From NCBI GenBank assembly GCA_030696695.1, contig JAUYRP010000034.1, positions 496,001 to 560,000 on the forward strand: 64,000 nt of DNA, read 5' to 3'. Below are positions 40,200-49,371 of the stretch, piece by piece. The position numbers and the translations under genes are program-made. The notes under the pieces were generated by a model that saw nothing but the letters and a program-made list of their open reading frames with translations, was not told the origin of the DNA and ran no database searches. Position 1 is the first letter of the stretch. Every line of letters starts with the position of its first letter. The DNA is from Methylophilus sp. Its GTDB lineage: Bacteria > Pseudomonadota > Gammaproteobacteria > Burkholderiales > Methylophilaceae.

Positions 40200-41075
40200 A
40201 TGTTTACAGGTAGTTTAGTTGCAATCGTGACACCCATGCATGAAGACGGTAGTTTAGATCTAACAGCACTGAAAAAGCTCATTGATTTCCATGTCGAAGC
40301 GGGTACGGATGGCATTGTGATTGTCGGCACCACGGGCGAATCACCTACAGTAGACGTTGAAGAGCATTGTCTGCTCATTAAAACAACCGTAGAGCATGTT
40401 GCAAAACGTATTCCAGTCATTGCTGGCACAGGCGCAAACTCAACCAGCGAAGCAATTGCACTCACGCGCAAAGCCAAAGAGTTAGGGGCCGATGCCTGCT
40501 TATTGGTCGCGCCTTACTATAACAAGCCTACACAAGAAGGTTTGTTCCAGCATTTTTCTGCGGTAGCACACGCAGTCGATATTCCACAGATTTTATATAA
40601 TGTGCCTGGCCGCACTGGTTGTGATATTCACAACGATACAGTGCTTAGATTGTCAGCCATTCCCAATGTTGTGGGGATCAAAGATGCTACGGGTGGTATT
40701 GAACGTGGGACAGATTTGCTGCTAAAAGTACCTGCTGATTTTGCGGTGTATAGTGGAGACGATGCCACTAGCCTGTCGCTTTTGCTATTGGGTGGGCATG
40801 GTGTGATTTCGGTGACCGCGAACGTAGCACCCAAATTGATGCACGAGATGTGCGTGAAAGCGTTGGCTGGCGAAGTGTCGGCAGCGCGTGCAATTAACGC
40901 GAAACTATTTGGTTTGCATCAAAAATTATTCGTAGAAGCAAACCCCATCCCAGTGAAATGGGTGCTAGAACAAATGGGGTATATCCAATCCGGTATTCGT
41001 TTACCTATGGTGCATTTGTCACAACAATATCATGCAGTGCTGCGTCAGGCGATGACACAAGCGGGTATTGTGTAA
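40200..41075 (+). CDS. dapA: 4-hydroxy-tetrahydrodipicolinate synthase
   Basis: DapA condenses pyruvate and aspartate semialdehyde in lysine and meso-diaminopimelate synthesis. The 291-residue protein has the Schiff-base lysine in [10 protein letters not shown], the TTGESPT motif near residue 45, the catalytic Tyr in [11 protein letters not shown], and IAGTGANST. It is the first gene of a dapA-bamC-MBL unit that is common in betaproteobacteria. Confidence 0.96.
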   Translation: MFTGSLVAIVTPMHEDGSLDLTALKKLIDFHVEAGTDGIVIVGTTGESPTVDVEEHCLLIKTTVEHVAKRIPVIAGTGANSTSEAIALTRKAKELGADACLLVAPYYNKPTQEGLFQHFSAVAHAVDIPQILYNVPGRTGCDIHNDTVLRLSAIPNVVGIKDATGGIERGTDLLLKVPADFAVYSGDDATSLSLLLLGGHGVISVTANVAPKLMHEMCVKALAGEVSAARAINAKLFGLHQKLFVEANPIPVKWVLEQMGYIQSGIRLPMVHLSQQYHAVLRQAMTQAGIV

Positions 41076-41131
41076 AGCACTTAAACGACCGTAATTTAAA
41101 CCTATGAATCAACGATGAGAATGGTGAAACA

Positions 41132-42394
41132 ATGAATCAACAGTTCCTATTAAAAGCAATTGGCATCTGCCTGTTTGCAAGTGTAATCACTGCTTGTGAT
41201 TCAATCCCTTTTATTGACAAAACCTCTGATTACAAGGGTGCTGGCCGCTCTAAACCGCTAGAAGTGCCACCGGATTTGACCGTGATGAGAACCAGTGACG
41301 CTTACGCTGTGCCTGGCAGTGCGACTTACTCTGGATACAGTCAAGAGCAAGAAGGGCAAGAAGTAGGCGTAGAGCAAGTATTGCCCAGTTCTGATGGTGT
41401 GCGTATGGAAAAAGCAGGCGCACAACGTTGGTTATTAGTGAAAGCCCCTGCAGAAAAAATCTGGCCGGTTATTCGTGAGTTTTGGTTGGATCAAGGCTTT
41501 GCTGTACGCGTGGAGAATGCAGAAACAGGTGTGATGGAAACTGAGTGGGTACAAGCAGATGCGATTAAGCTAAAAGAAGACGGTCGAAACGTGGGTGAAA
41601 AATTTGATGCTTGGTTGGATAAATTGTCAGGCTTGGCAGATCGTCGTAAATTTAGAACACGTTTAGAACGCGGCGAGCAAGAGGGCACAACGGAAATTTA
41701 CATGACACATCGTAAGGTGGCAGGTGCGCCCGATGATGGCAAGAATATTGTCAACACGCAGCTAGGTAAAATTGATACCGGTTATCGATTGGATTCGGCA
41801 GAAAAAAAGCCTAACGCGTCAGAACAGTACGATAGTGATTTAGACGTAGAGTTACTGCGTCGCTTAATGGTTAAATTGGGAGTGGCTGAAAAACAGGCGG
41901 ACCAAATTGCTGCTAATCCAGAGAGTCCAAAACGCGCAACAGTCGTCAAAGAATCCGACAGAAGCGTCACGCTCAATATCAACGACTCATTTGACCGTGG
42001 ATGGCGCCGTGTGGGCTTGGCATTAGATCGCGTGGGCTTTGTCACTGAAGATAAAGACCGTTCACAAGGCATATTCTTTGTGCGCTACGCCGATGTCGAT
42101 ATTGACGATACCCCCAAGAAAAAGAAAGGGTTATTAGAAACCCTGAAATTCTGGGGCGATGATGACGAGGATAAAAACAATCCAAAACCTAAAGATGACA
42201 AATCGTTGGCAGAAAAAATGAAATTTTGGAAAGGTAAAGATGAAAAAACCGATCCAGCTAAACAATACCGCATTAAAGTCAGTGAACGTGAAGACGGCAC
42301 TTCAAGCATAAACGTGGTAGATACAGAAGGTAAGCGCAATCCGTCTACCACTGCTAATCGCATTATTTCTTTGTTGTATGAGCAATTGAAATAA
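41132..42394 (+). CDS. bamC: outer membrane assembly lipoprotein BamC
   Basis: BamC is a lipoprotein of the BAM complex that inserts outer-membrane proteins. The 420-residue protein has a signal peptide with lipobox SVITAC (Cys 22 modified), an unstructured LEVPPDLTV segment, and two helix-grip domains (RWLLVKAPAEKIWPVIREFW and RSVTLNINDSFDRGWRRVGLALDRVGF). A Lys/Asp-rich insertion (about residues 325-375, with two FWG/FWKGKDE-like repeats) makes it longer than the E. coli protein. It follows dapA by 56 bases. Confidence 0.92.
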   Translation: MNQQFLLKAIGICLFASVITACDSIPFIDKTSDYKGAGRSKPLEVPPDLTVMRTSDAYAVPGSATYSGYSQEQEGQEVGVEQVLPSSDGVRMEKAGAQRWLLVKAPAEKIWPVIREFWLDQGFAVRVENAETGVMETEWVQADAIKLKEDGRNVGEKFDAWLDKLSGLADRRKFRTRLERGEQEGTTEIYMTHRKVAGAPDDGKNIVNTQLGKIDTGYRLDSAEKKPNASEQYDSDLDVELLRRLMVKLGVAEKQADQIAANPESPKRATVVKESDRSVTLNINDSFDRGWRRVGLALDRVGFVTEDKDRSQGIFFVRYADVDIDDTPKKKKGLLETLKFWGDDDEDKNNPKPKDDKSLAEKMKFWKGKDEKTDPAKQYRIKVSEREDGTSSINVVDTEGKRNPSTTANRIISLLYEQLK

Positions 42395-42403
42395 ATCTGC
42401 GCC

Positions 42404-43174
42404 ATGCGCTTTGCATCGCTTGGAAGCGGGAGTGCTGGAAATGCCACACTTGTTGAGGTAGGCCAGTCCCGCTTATTGCTGGATTGTGGGTTCAGTGTGC
42501 GTGAAATGGTTGTGCGTCTAGCGCGATTATCCATTGCACCTGAGCAGTTAACGGGTATTTTGATCACGCACGAACACGACGATCATGCACGTGGCGCATT
42601 CAAGCTAGCCGCAAAATACGATATACCTGTTTGGTTAAGTTACGGCACGTTCAAGATGTGCGAACGCTATATTCCAGATGCGCATACAATCCGCATCGAA
42701 CTCATTGATAGTCACACCGATTTTAATGTGAACGAGATAGGCGTCTCTCCATTTCCAGTGCCGCATGATGCCAGAGAACCCACGCAATTTACCTTTACCG
42801 ATGGTCAATCTAAACTGGGCGTGCTGACTGATGTCGGTAGTTCAACTCCTCACATAGAGCGTGTGTTGTCAGGGTGTGATGCTTTGGTGTTGGAATGCAA
42901 TCATGACCGCACCATGCTGGAAAAAGGCCCTTATGCTAAACCATTGAAGGATAGAGTGGGCGGGCGCTTAGGGCATTTGGATAATCAAAGTGCTGCGCAA
43001 CTATTAGCAAAGCTCGACAACTCGAAATTAAAGCATATCGTTGCTGCGCATCTAAGTGAAAAAAACAACACACCTGTGCATGCAAAATTGGCGTTAAGTA
43101 CTGTTTTAAATTGCACCCAAGATTGGGTAGGTATTGCTGAACAAACGCTGGGGTTTGATTGGCGGGCAATTTAG
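42404..43174 (+). CDS. metallo-beta-lactamase fold hydrolase (YycJ-like)
   Basis: A 256-residue MBL-fold protein. The metal-binding HEHDDHARG motif (HxHxDH) is near residue 57, with further ligands in HDAREP, LTDVGSS and ECNHDR, and AAHLSEKNN near the end. It belongs to the YycJ/WalJ group, some members of which are exonucleases or RNases. It is nine bases downstream of bamC, so it is in the same operon. Confidence 0.88.
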   Translation: MRFASLGSGSAGNATLVEVGQSRLLLDCGFSVREMVVRLARLSIAPEQLTGILITHEHDDHARGAFKLAAKYDIPVWLSYGTFKMCERYIPDAHTIRIELIDSHTDFNVNEIGVSPFPVPHDAREPTQFTFTDGQSKLGVLTDVGSSTPHIERVLSGCDALVLECNHDRTMLEKGPYAKPLKDRVGGRLGHLDNQSAAQLLAKLDNSKLKHIVAAHLSEKNNTPVHAKLALSTVLNCTQDWVGIAEQTLGFDWRAI

Positions 43175-43284
43175 ACTCAAATATCGGGCAGACTTAAACC
43201 CGCGGGTAAATGCAGAGGAACACATAACATACAGTATTGCGCTCCAGCATAATGATAGCCATTGAATGTTAGTCACATGGTATA

Positions 43285-43313
43285 AAAAAAGCCGACTTAG
43301 GGTCGGCTTTTTT
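43285..43313. terminator. intrinsic terminator, bidirectional
   Basis: AAAAAAGCCGAC and GTCGGCTTTTTT pair over 12 bases around TTAGG. It can end the dapA-bamC-MBL transcript on the plus strand and the lipoprotein transcript on the minus strand. Confidence 0.9.
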
Positions 43314-43335
43314 ATTCAACTAAAAGTTAAAACTA

Positions 43336-43560
43336 TTAGTTTGCTGGAGCAGCTTCGGCTGGTGCTTCTTCAACTGGAGCAGCTTCGGCAGGTGCAGCTT
43401 CAACTGGAGCAGCTTCTTCAACTGGAGCAGCTTCTGGAGCAACTTCTGGAGCAACTTCAGCAGCTGGCGCTTCTTCAACTGGCGCTTCTTCAGCAGGTTT
43501 TTCGCCACAAGCAGTTAAAGCAAGTGCTAATAATGCGGCTAATAGAGCAGAACGTGTCAT
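43336..43560 (-). CDS. low-complexity Ala/Glu/Pro lipoprotein
   Basis: A 74-residue lipoprotein with a signal peptide ending in the lipobox LTACGE, so Cys 18 is the lipid anchor. After that nearly every residue is A, E, P or V in loose VEEAAP/AEAAP repeats. Such tails are flexible and acidic and probably span or coat the envelope. The DNA is correspondingly repetitive (GGAGCAGCTTC-type units), so the length may vary between strains. Function unknown. Confidence 0.75.
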   Translation of the reverse strand: MTRSALLAALLALALTACGEKPAEEAPVEEAPAAEVAPEVAPEAAPVEEAAPVEAAPAEAAPVEEAPAEAAPAN

Positions 43561-43745
43561 TTTTATTTCCTTAGTATGGGCTAATGTTTAATCGGGTACG
43601 GCACGCTATTTGACTAGCTTGCCGAGTATGCAAATTGTAGCAGTAAATTATTTGAAAAGAAATTGGATTTATTTGCAAATATGATAAATAAATCAAAAAA
43701 ATATCGTTATATTGCAACAATTTAGCGGCAAAACCTCAAAAAGCA

Positions 43746-44558
43746 CTAATCCACACGAATTGTAAGGTTACTTTGGTCCTGTTGTGTGCCAGATTGTGTC
43801 CCCAAAATCTTCCTACTCATCTCATCACGCTGCTGCATGGTCTGACCAATGTTGACCCATTCACCCAAATTTGCTCTAACCACTGTGGTCAGTTCTTCAA
43901 AGTCGATAGACTGCTGGCTATTTAAATTTCTGATGCGAGGGGTGATTTCGATTTCTACTGTGTTACCAATGGTGCGAGGCCTCACCGCAAAGCCCGTAGT
44001 GATCTCCATCCATTCCGTTGTGCGGTTTAATTGGGTGTAACGCTGTGTGATAAGCAACCAATCTTGTGTGAATGGCACTAAGTTGCCCACTTGAATAAAT
44101 GCACGCTCACCGTCAACCACTTGAATAAATTGCTGGCTATTTTGTTGGCTTTGGTTGGTTTGGCGTGTTACATCAATGCGCGCTCGATTGTCTCTAGTAT
44201 TGCCATTGCCCATTCTTACATTGCCGATTCTTACATTGCCTATGTTCACATTGCCAGATGCCTCTGTATTGTTGAATGTAGACTGGTTGCTGCGGTTCGA
44301 TTGCACAGTAATTTTTCGATTGACACGGGGTCTGTCAAACTCGGCGATGATTGCTTCAATTTCAATCAGTTGAGATGGCGTTGCGCGCACTATCAATTGA
44401 TTATTCATGCCAGTGACCGTACCGCCTTCTCCCACCAAGGGCGACACCACACTAAACAAATCTTGCGCAAAGTGGTGTTGCAGCGTGAAGATTCTTAACT
44501 CTGTCGCTGCCCAAGCAGGCAAGCTGAATATGAGTAATAGCGCAAATAGTCGTTTCAT
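43746..44558 (-). CDS. secretin-like periplasmic protein (mini-secretin)
   Basis: A 270-residue protein with a signal peptide (MKRLFALLLIFSLPAWA), an N-domain (LRIFTLQHHFAQDLFSVVSPLV, NQLIVRATPSQLIEIEAII) and, after an Asn-rich linker, part of a secretin-like domain (GFAVRPRTIGNTVEIEITPRI and the NIGQTMQQ region). It is far too short for a full outer-membrane gated pore. The linker (about residues 85-145) has NIGNVRIGNVRMGNGN-type repeats. It is the third gene of the roxA unit. I cannot say what it transports, if anything. Confidence 0.72.
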   Translation of the reverse strand: MKRLFALLLIFSLPAWAATELRIFTLQHHFAQDLFSVVSPLVGEGGTVTGMNNQLIVRATPSQLIEIEAIIAEFDRPRVNRKITVQSNRSNQSTFNNTEASGNVNIGNVRIGNVRMGNGNTRDNRARIDVTRQTNQSQQNSQQFIQVVDGERAFIQVGNLVPFTQDWLLITQRYTQLNRTTEWMEITTGFAVRPRTIGNTVEIEITPRIRNLNSQQSIDFEELTTVVRANLGEWVNIGQTMQQRDEMSRKILGTQSGTQQDQSNLTIRVD

Positions 44559-44573
44559 TATGTTAGCTCCTCG

Positions 44574-45083
44574 CTACAGCCCTAATTGCGTAGGAGACAA
44601 AGTATGCGATGTCTCTTCAAGTAGTTCGTCAAAACGCATATGTAAACTGGCGCAGGTTTCGGCATCATCCAGCGCATATTTAAAACGTGCTTGGTCAATA
44701 TGAATGCGTTTCACATAGTGCAAGTTATCGGCAATCACAAAGCAGTCTTTGGCAACCTTGGCACTGTCATTGGTGATGTACACAGTCATTTTGTGTCCAT
44801 ATGTGGTCAGTAGTTCCATCAATCGTGGGCAATGCGTTGTCAGGTAGTCACTTTGATGCAAGACAATGGTGAGCGCTGTGTGCGCATCACGGCTTAAAAA
44901 TTGATGCAACGATTGGTGTCGCAATACGTTGGCATAATCACCACGCGAAAAATCCTGATCAAACATGAGGAGTGTGTGTTGTGCTTGCTGGATGACCAAC
45001 TCAATGGCTTGCGCATACAACCGTTCCCCAAGGATGATGGTGTTTGGTATCAACGCTGCTGTGCTTGTGTCATCGTTGCTCAT
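44574..45083 (-). CDS. PLD-like-fold protein of unknown function (DUF7931-like)
   Basis: A 169-residue cytoplasmic protein that I can place only loosely with a group found next to roxA in betaproteobacteria. It has NTIILGERLYAQAIELVIQQAQHTLLMFDQDF and RLMELLTTYGHKMTVYITND, which suggest a phospholipase-D-like half fold, but no HxK catalytic pair is present. The start overlaps the roxA stop by four bases (ATGA), so it is cotranslated with it. Confidence 0.65.
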   Translation of the reverse strand: MSNDDTSTAALIPNTIILGERLYAQAIELVIQQAQHTLLMFDQDFSRGDYANVLRHQSLHQFLSRDAHTALTIVLHQSDYLTTHCPRLMELLTTYGHKMTVYITNDSAKVAKDCFVIADNLHYVKRIHIDQARFKYALDDAETCASLHMRFDELLEETSHTLSPTQLGL

Positions 45084-46231
45084 GCTTCCTCCAACATCAG
45101 GTAACCAGCTAAGTAATGTGGGTGTAATAATGCCGCCAGAGTGCCTAATTGATCTGCCTCCAAGCTTGATCCATCCAATTGGCGTGTATCCGCTAAGATT
45201 TTCATCTCCGTTGTCAGTGTGTTCGGCACCGCTAGCGCTTCACCATTCAAATAAAACGTATCTTGCCAAAATAGCATTTGCGAAGCCAAATCCAAATAAA
45301 TAATCCGCTGTTGTAAGCGCTGGCCAAATATTTTCAGACTCATTTTTTTAGGTGGTTCAAACACTATATGTGGTTTAGGCTCGGTGAGATAACGCCCTAA
45401 AAAATCACCGACATGTTGGGTACCCCATGTAATCGCTTTAAATGACTGGTACACTTTTTCTACCATTGCTGTGCTAATTTCTGCTGGGTGAGTCTGTAGC
45501 GTTAAGTCTGCATCTGCATAGATACCCGTAAGGGTCGATTGGTCTTGTAAATAATGCAAAAACTCATGTGCTAGTTCTTGGGTTTTGGGCGCACGAAACC
45601 CTATTGAGTAGGTCATGCAGTCATCACCCACCGCCACACCCCAGTGCGCGATTTGCGGTGGTAAGTAGAGCATATCACCTGCTTCCAGTACCCACTCTTG
45701 CTCGGTTTCAAAGTTTTGTAAGATACGTAGCGGTGCATTTTCAACCAGAGTGAAATCGGTTTGCTGGCTAATTTTCCAATGGCGTTTGCCGCTACCTTGT
45801 AATAAGAACACATCATAGCTATCTAAGTGTGGACCAACACCACCGCCGTCTGGTGCATAGCTCACCATTAAATCGTCCAATCGCGCATGCGGAATAAAAC
45901 TAAACTGCGAGAGTAAATCAGTGGCCTCTGGTAAAAAGTGGTTCACGCCTTGCACCAGCAATGTCCAATCTTTTTCAGGCAAGCGCTTAAATGTTTTTTC
46001 AGTCATTGGCCCCTGTGTTACCTGCCACTGACCTTTTATAAACTGCACCAATCTAGATTGCACTTCATCTTCACAAGCTAAGCCAGCCAATTCATCTGGT
46101 GTTAGCAAGCCCTCAAATTGTGGGATGGCTTGCCGTATGAGTAACGGCTTTTTTTGCCAGTATTCAGCCAAAAAAGCTTCTGGAGTGAGTTGATTGAGTA
46201 GTGCCAAAGGCTGGTTGGATATCTTCTGCAT
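45080..46231 (-). CDS. roxA: ribosomal oxygenase RoxA-type cupin (L16 arginine hydroxylase)
   Basis: A 383-residue JmjC/cupin 2-oxoglutarate oxygenase that in E. coli (YcfD/RoxA) hydroxylates an arginine of ribosomal protein L16. The iron-binding HxD lies in GVGPHLDSYDVFLLQGSG and the distal His in PPQIAHWGV. Conserved start FLAEYWQKKPLLIRQAIP and the GFRAP segment support the assignment. It is the first gene of a three-gene minus-strand unit with the PLD-like and mini-secretin genes. Confidence 0.9.
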   Translation of the reverse strand: MQKISNQPLALLNQLTPEAFLAEYWQKKPLLIRQAIPQFEGLLTPDELAGLACEDEVQSRLVQFIKGQWQVTQGPMTEKTFKRLPEKDWTLLVQGVNHFLPEATDLLSQFSFIPHARLDDLMVSYAPDGGGVGPHLDSYDVFLLQGSGKRHWKISQQTDFTLVENAPLRILQNFETEQEWVLEAGDMLYLPPQIAHWGVAVGDDCMTYSIGFRAPKTQELAHEFLHYLQDQSTLTGIYADADLTLQTHPAEISTAMVEKVYQSFKAITWGTQHVGDFLGRYLTEPKPHIVFEPPKKMSLKIFGQRLQQRIIYLDLASQMLFWQDTFYLNGEALAVPNTLTTEMKILADTRQLDGSSLEADQLGTLAALLHPHYLAGYLMLEEA

Positions 46232-46348
46232 ATTCGTATTTTAATCGTCTTTTTTCACACGCAATAAAATAATTGCAAGGAGTATACAAGTGGGTATATA
46301 GTCATTCTACAACGAGAAAAAGACAATAAACGGTTAAAGGAGATTGGC

Positions 46349-48487
46349 ATGAATGCACCAACGGATAGTGGCGTACACACATTTCATGGGGGTTGCCCAC
46401 ATGATTGTCCTGATACTTGCAGCATGGAATACCATGTGCAAGACGGTAAATTGCTCAAGGTCACTGGCAATAAAGAGCACCCGATGACCCGTGGCGGTTT
46501 GTGCGTCAAACTCAAAGATTACGAAAAGCGCCATTACCATCCAGATCGTTTGTTGTACCCCATGAAACGTACTGGGCCTAAGGGTAGTAAACAATTTACG
46601 CGCATTAGTTGGGATGAAGCCTTAGATACCATTGTAGATAAATGGCAACAGATTATTGCCACCGATGGCCCGCAAGCGATTATGCCTGCCAGTTATTTGG
46701 GCAACCAAGGTTTGGTGCACGGCCTTAACGGCGGCGATGCATTTTTTAACCGCATGGGTGCCACAGTGTGCGAGCGTACTTTCTGTGGCGAAGGCTCTTG
46801 CACTGCTTGGTTACTTACCGTTGGCCCTACAGCGGGTGTGGACCCAGAAAGCTTTATTCATTCTAAATACATTGTGGTATGGGCATCTAATTCAGTCTCT
46901 ACCAATTTGCACCATTGGCACATTATTAAAGAGGCGCAGAAAAAAGGTACCAAAGTCGTAGTGGTGGATTCTTATGCTTCAAAAACAGCTAAAGAAGCCG
47001 ATTGGCATATTGCCCCCAAACCAGGCACCGATGGTGCGCTGGCGATGGCCATGATGCATGTGATTATTGAAGAGGGTTTGCAAGACCAAGACTACATAGA
47101 CAACTACACCGTAGGTTACAAAGAATTGGCAGCACGTGCCAAAACACGCACCCCAGAATGGGCGGAAAAAATCACAGGCATCGAGGCTGAAGATATCCGC
47201 AAATTTGCGCGTGAATATGCCACCACAGGGCCAGCGGCTATTCGTATTGGCGTGGCGTTAGAGCGTAATTACGGCGGTAGCCAGGCTATTCGTGCAGTGA
47301 CTTGTTTGCCAGCTTTGATTGGCGCATGGCGCCATGTAGGCGGGGGTATTTTGCAGTTTCCAGTGTGGGAGCATCCTTACCGTTTTGATGTGATTTCACG
47401 CCCAGACCTCATTCCAGAAGGCACGCAAGTGGCTAATATTCTGCAATTAGGGCGCGTATTGCTGGGTGAGATTAAACTGAACACCCCGATTAAATCGCTA
47501 ATGGTGTGGAACACAAACCCAGTCACGCAATCGCCCGAGACCGATAAAATTGTCAAAGGCTTAGAGCGCGAAGACCTATTTACTGTAGTGGCTGAGCACT
47601 TTATTAGTGATACTGCTGCGTATGCCGATATCGTATTACCTGCTGCCATGGGTGCCGAGATGGAAGACATGATTCTGTCTTGGGGCCATTTGTACCTCAC
47701 CTACAATGCTAAATGTATCGACCCGCCGGGCGAAGCGCTACCCAATAATGAGATTTTCCGTCGCCTAGCCAAACGTTTAGGTTTTGAAGAAGACAACTTT
47801 AAATGGTCAGACAGTGAATGTCTGGAACATTATGTGGCATGGGATGCCCCAGCCTGTGACGGTTATGACTTGGCTTATATGCGTGAGCACGGCTTTGCCA
47901 AGCTTAAAGTAGGCACCAAAGATGACCGTGCGCCTCATAAAAACGGTAACTTCCCCACTCCAACAGGTAAATGTATGTTCATGGTAGAAGGCGCTAAAAA
48001 CTTTGTGGCAGGGCCGTTCCGTCAAATGTACGAGGGCTTTCAACCGGGTGAGGACTTAGACCCATTGCCCGATTTTGTGGCCAATCGTGAGAGCGTAGAA
48101 AGCAATCCAGCACTGGCTAAAAAATATCCACTCAATATTATCTCGCCTAAGAGCCATGGCTTTTTAAACAGTTGCTATGCCAACGTCACTGAAAAAATCA
48201 AAGGACAAGGCGAGCAGTTTGTGATGATTCACCCAGCAGATGCGGCAATACGTGGCATTCAAGAGGGCGTGAAAGTGAAAGTGTTTAACGACCGTGGTGC
48301 GTTTGAGGCAGATGCCCGCATTACCAAAGATGTGAACCCAGGGATTGTAGTGGCGACCTTAGGCTATTGGAGACAGTTGAATAAAGGCACAGTGAATTGT
48401 ATTAGCGCGGCGGAGTTTGGGGATATGGGGCACTCGACGACGTTTAGTGATAATTTGGTGGAAGTGGGGCTGGCGCAACATGGCTAA
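46349..48487 (+). CDS. molybdopterin oxidoreductase, DMSO reductase family
   Basis: A 712-residue bis-MGD molybdenum or tungsten enzyme. The N-terminus carries the 4Fe-4S motif CPHDCPDTC with a later Cys in GGLCVK. Then come ISWDEALD, the active-site region RTFCGEGSCTAWLL, VVWASNS and the C-terminal MopB_CT domain (LNIISPKSHGFLNSCY, GVKVKVFNDRGAF). It resembles the cytoplasmic MopB group near thiosulfate/polysulfide reductase and formate dehydrogenase-like proteins. The substrate is not clear; I could not assign the metal-ligand residue. No signal peptide is present. A YdhR-like gene overlaps its end. Confidence 0.9.
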   Translation: MNAPTDSGVHTFHGGCPHDCPDTCSMEYHVQDGKLLKVTGNKEHPMTRGGLCVKLKDYEKRHYHPDRLLYPMKRTGPKGSKQFTRISWDEALDTIVDKWQQIIATDGPQAIMPASYLGNQGLVHGLNGGDAFFNRMGATVCERTFCGEGSCTAWLLTVGPTAGVDPESFIHSKYIVVWASNSVSTNLHHWHIIKEAQKKGTKVVVVDSYASKTAKEADWHIAPKPGTDGALAMAMMHVIIEEGLQDQDYIDNYTVGYKELAARAKTRTPEWAEKITGIEAEDIRKFAREYATTGPAAIRIGVALERNYGGSQAIRAVTCLPALIGAWRHVGGGILQFPVWEHPYRFDVISRPDLIPEGTQVANILQLGRVLLGEIKLNTPIKSLMVWNTNPVTQSPETDKIVKGLEREDLFTVVAEHFISDTAAYADIVLPAAMGAEMEDMILSWGHLYLTYNAKCIDPPGEALPNNEIFRRLAKRLGFEEDNFKWSDSECLEHYVAWDAPACDGYDLAYMREHGFAKLKVGTKDDRAPHKNGNFPTPTGKCMFMVEGAKNFVAGPFRQMYEGFQPGEDLDPLPDFVANRESVESNPALAKKYPLNIISPKSHGFLNSCYANVTEKIKGQGEQFVMIHPADAAIRGIQEGVKVKVFNDRGAFEADARITKDVNPGIVVATLGYWRQLNKGTVNCISAAEFGDMGHSTTFSDNLVEVGLAQHG

Positions 48488-48788
48488 AATTTTCCTCTAC
48501 GCCGAATATCAAGTGTCCATCCCGTTTACTGAGATCGACTGGGCAAGCATCAACCCGCAAATGCAAACCTTTGCGGGGTTAAAGTCCAAAACGTGGTTAA
48601 GCGGCATCAACACGCACAGCGTGGGCGGGTTTTATGAGTTTGATTCAAAAGAAAACGCCCAAGCCTATATCGATGGTTTATTGGTGCCATTTGCTAGCCA
48701 AATTAATGGCAATTTAAGTGTTAAGTTGTTTGATGGGGATGTGGTGGCAGAGGCGAGTAAAGGGATGGGGTCGCCTTTTTATCGGTGA
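48480..48788 (+). CDS. YdhR-like putative monooxygenase / dimeric alpha-beta barrel protein
   Basis: A 102-residue protein of the YdhR type (IPFTEIDWASINPQMQTFAGLKSKTWL, GGFYEFDSKENAQAYID, LSVKLFDGDV). E. coli YdhR is a small dimeric barrel of suspected monooxygenase function. The ATG at 48480 overlaps the last codons of the molybdopterin gene by eight bases, so the two are cotranslated and may act on the same substrate. It ends 19 bases before the restored end of the convergent HEPN-like gene. Confidence 0.82.
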   Translation: MAKIFLYAEYQVSIPFTEIDWASINPQMQTFAGLKSKTWLSGINTHSVGGFYEFDSKENAQAYIDGLLVPFASQINGNLSVKLFDGDVVAEASKGMGSPFYR

Positions 48789-48877
48789 TGTCGGCTGTAG
48801 CGCTGTGTTATAAGGAATCTGATTGTGCTCGCAACTTTTCACAAATCCCTCGCAGGAACTCTGCATACTCATGCACA

Positions 48878-49351
48878 TCATCTTCTCTCAACGGCCCAGG
48901 ACTGTATTGTTCGGGGGGGGGCGTGGGACAGGGCATTCCTAAGATCTGCCCATGCAAGAAGTTCATCTTCTTCTTCCTGGGTCAACTCAAACCCAATACC
49001 TTTCATAAAGTTGATCTTTGACCTCATGCCAAACAAAGGCTTTTCTGGTTGGCGAGGCGCAATTCGAGAGATGACAATCGATTCGAATATCCCCTGCAGG
49101 CGCCAAAGACAGAACTGCCAGAGATACTGTTCATTAATCCATGCGTAATGGGTCAAATCGTCATGTACCTCACATGCACTTTGCTCATCTATATCAGACC
49201 TCTCATAAAGACTATCAAGTTCCTTTTGGAGCTTGGCTTGGTTCGCGGAAATAAAGTCCTTTACCAGATTCATAGTAAACAGGAAATCTTCTTCACTTGG
49301 CCCATATATCCACCATTGATTTTCACCAATGTCACGCAGATTTTCACGCAT
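48878..49351 (-). CDS. HEPN-like protein, C-terminus lost by frameshift in G9 tract
   Basis: A 157-residue protein with the HEPN motif Rx4H as R138-NALS-H143 (DLRNALSHAPP), which in HEPN toxins and CRISPR RNases is the RNA-cleaving pair. Just after it, nine G residues on the plus strand (48913-48921) shift the frame and the protein ends ...RTIQSWAVERR. With eight G the frame continues sensibly (APPEQYSPGPLREDDVHEYAEF and on) to a stop at 48808, giving 180 residues and ending close to the convergent gene. So it is either phase-variable, a fresh mutation or a base-call error. Function is inferred from the motif only. Confidence 0.7.
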   Translation of the reverse strand: MRENLRDIGENQWWIYGPSEEDFLFTMNLVKDFISANQAKLQKELDSLYERSDIDEQSACEVHDDLTHYAWINEQYLWQFCLWRLQGIFESIVISRIAPRQPEKPLFGMRSKINFMKGIGFELTQEEEDELLAWADLRNALSHAPPRTIQSWAVERR

Positions 49352-49371
49352 CCAGGATTACCATATAACAG

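Noticed and set aside
43336-43500. Short repeated units that could look like a CRISPR array
   Set aside because: The repeats are in phase with codons, have no spacers of fixed length, and no cas genes are near.
43266-43574. A Leu/Gln-rich plus-strand frame and a Lys/Leu-rich minus-strand frame over the A/E/P lipoprotein
   Set aside because: Both follow from the repeated codons of the lipoprotein and have no other support.
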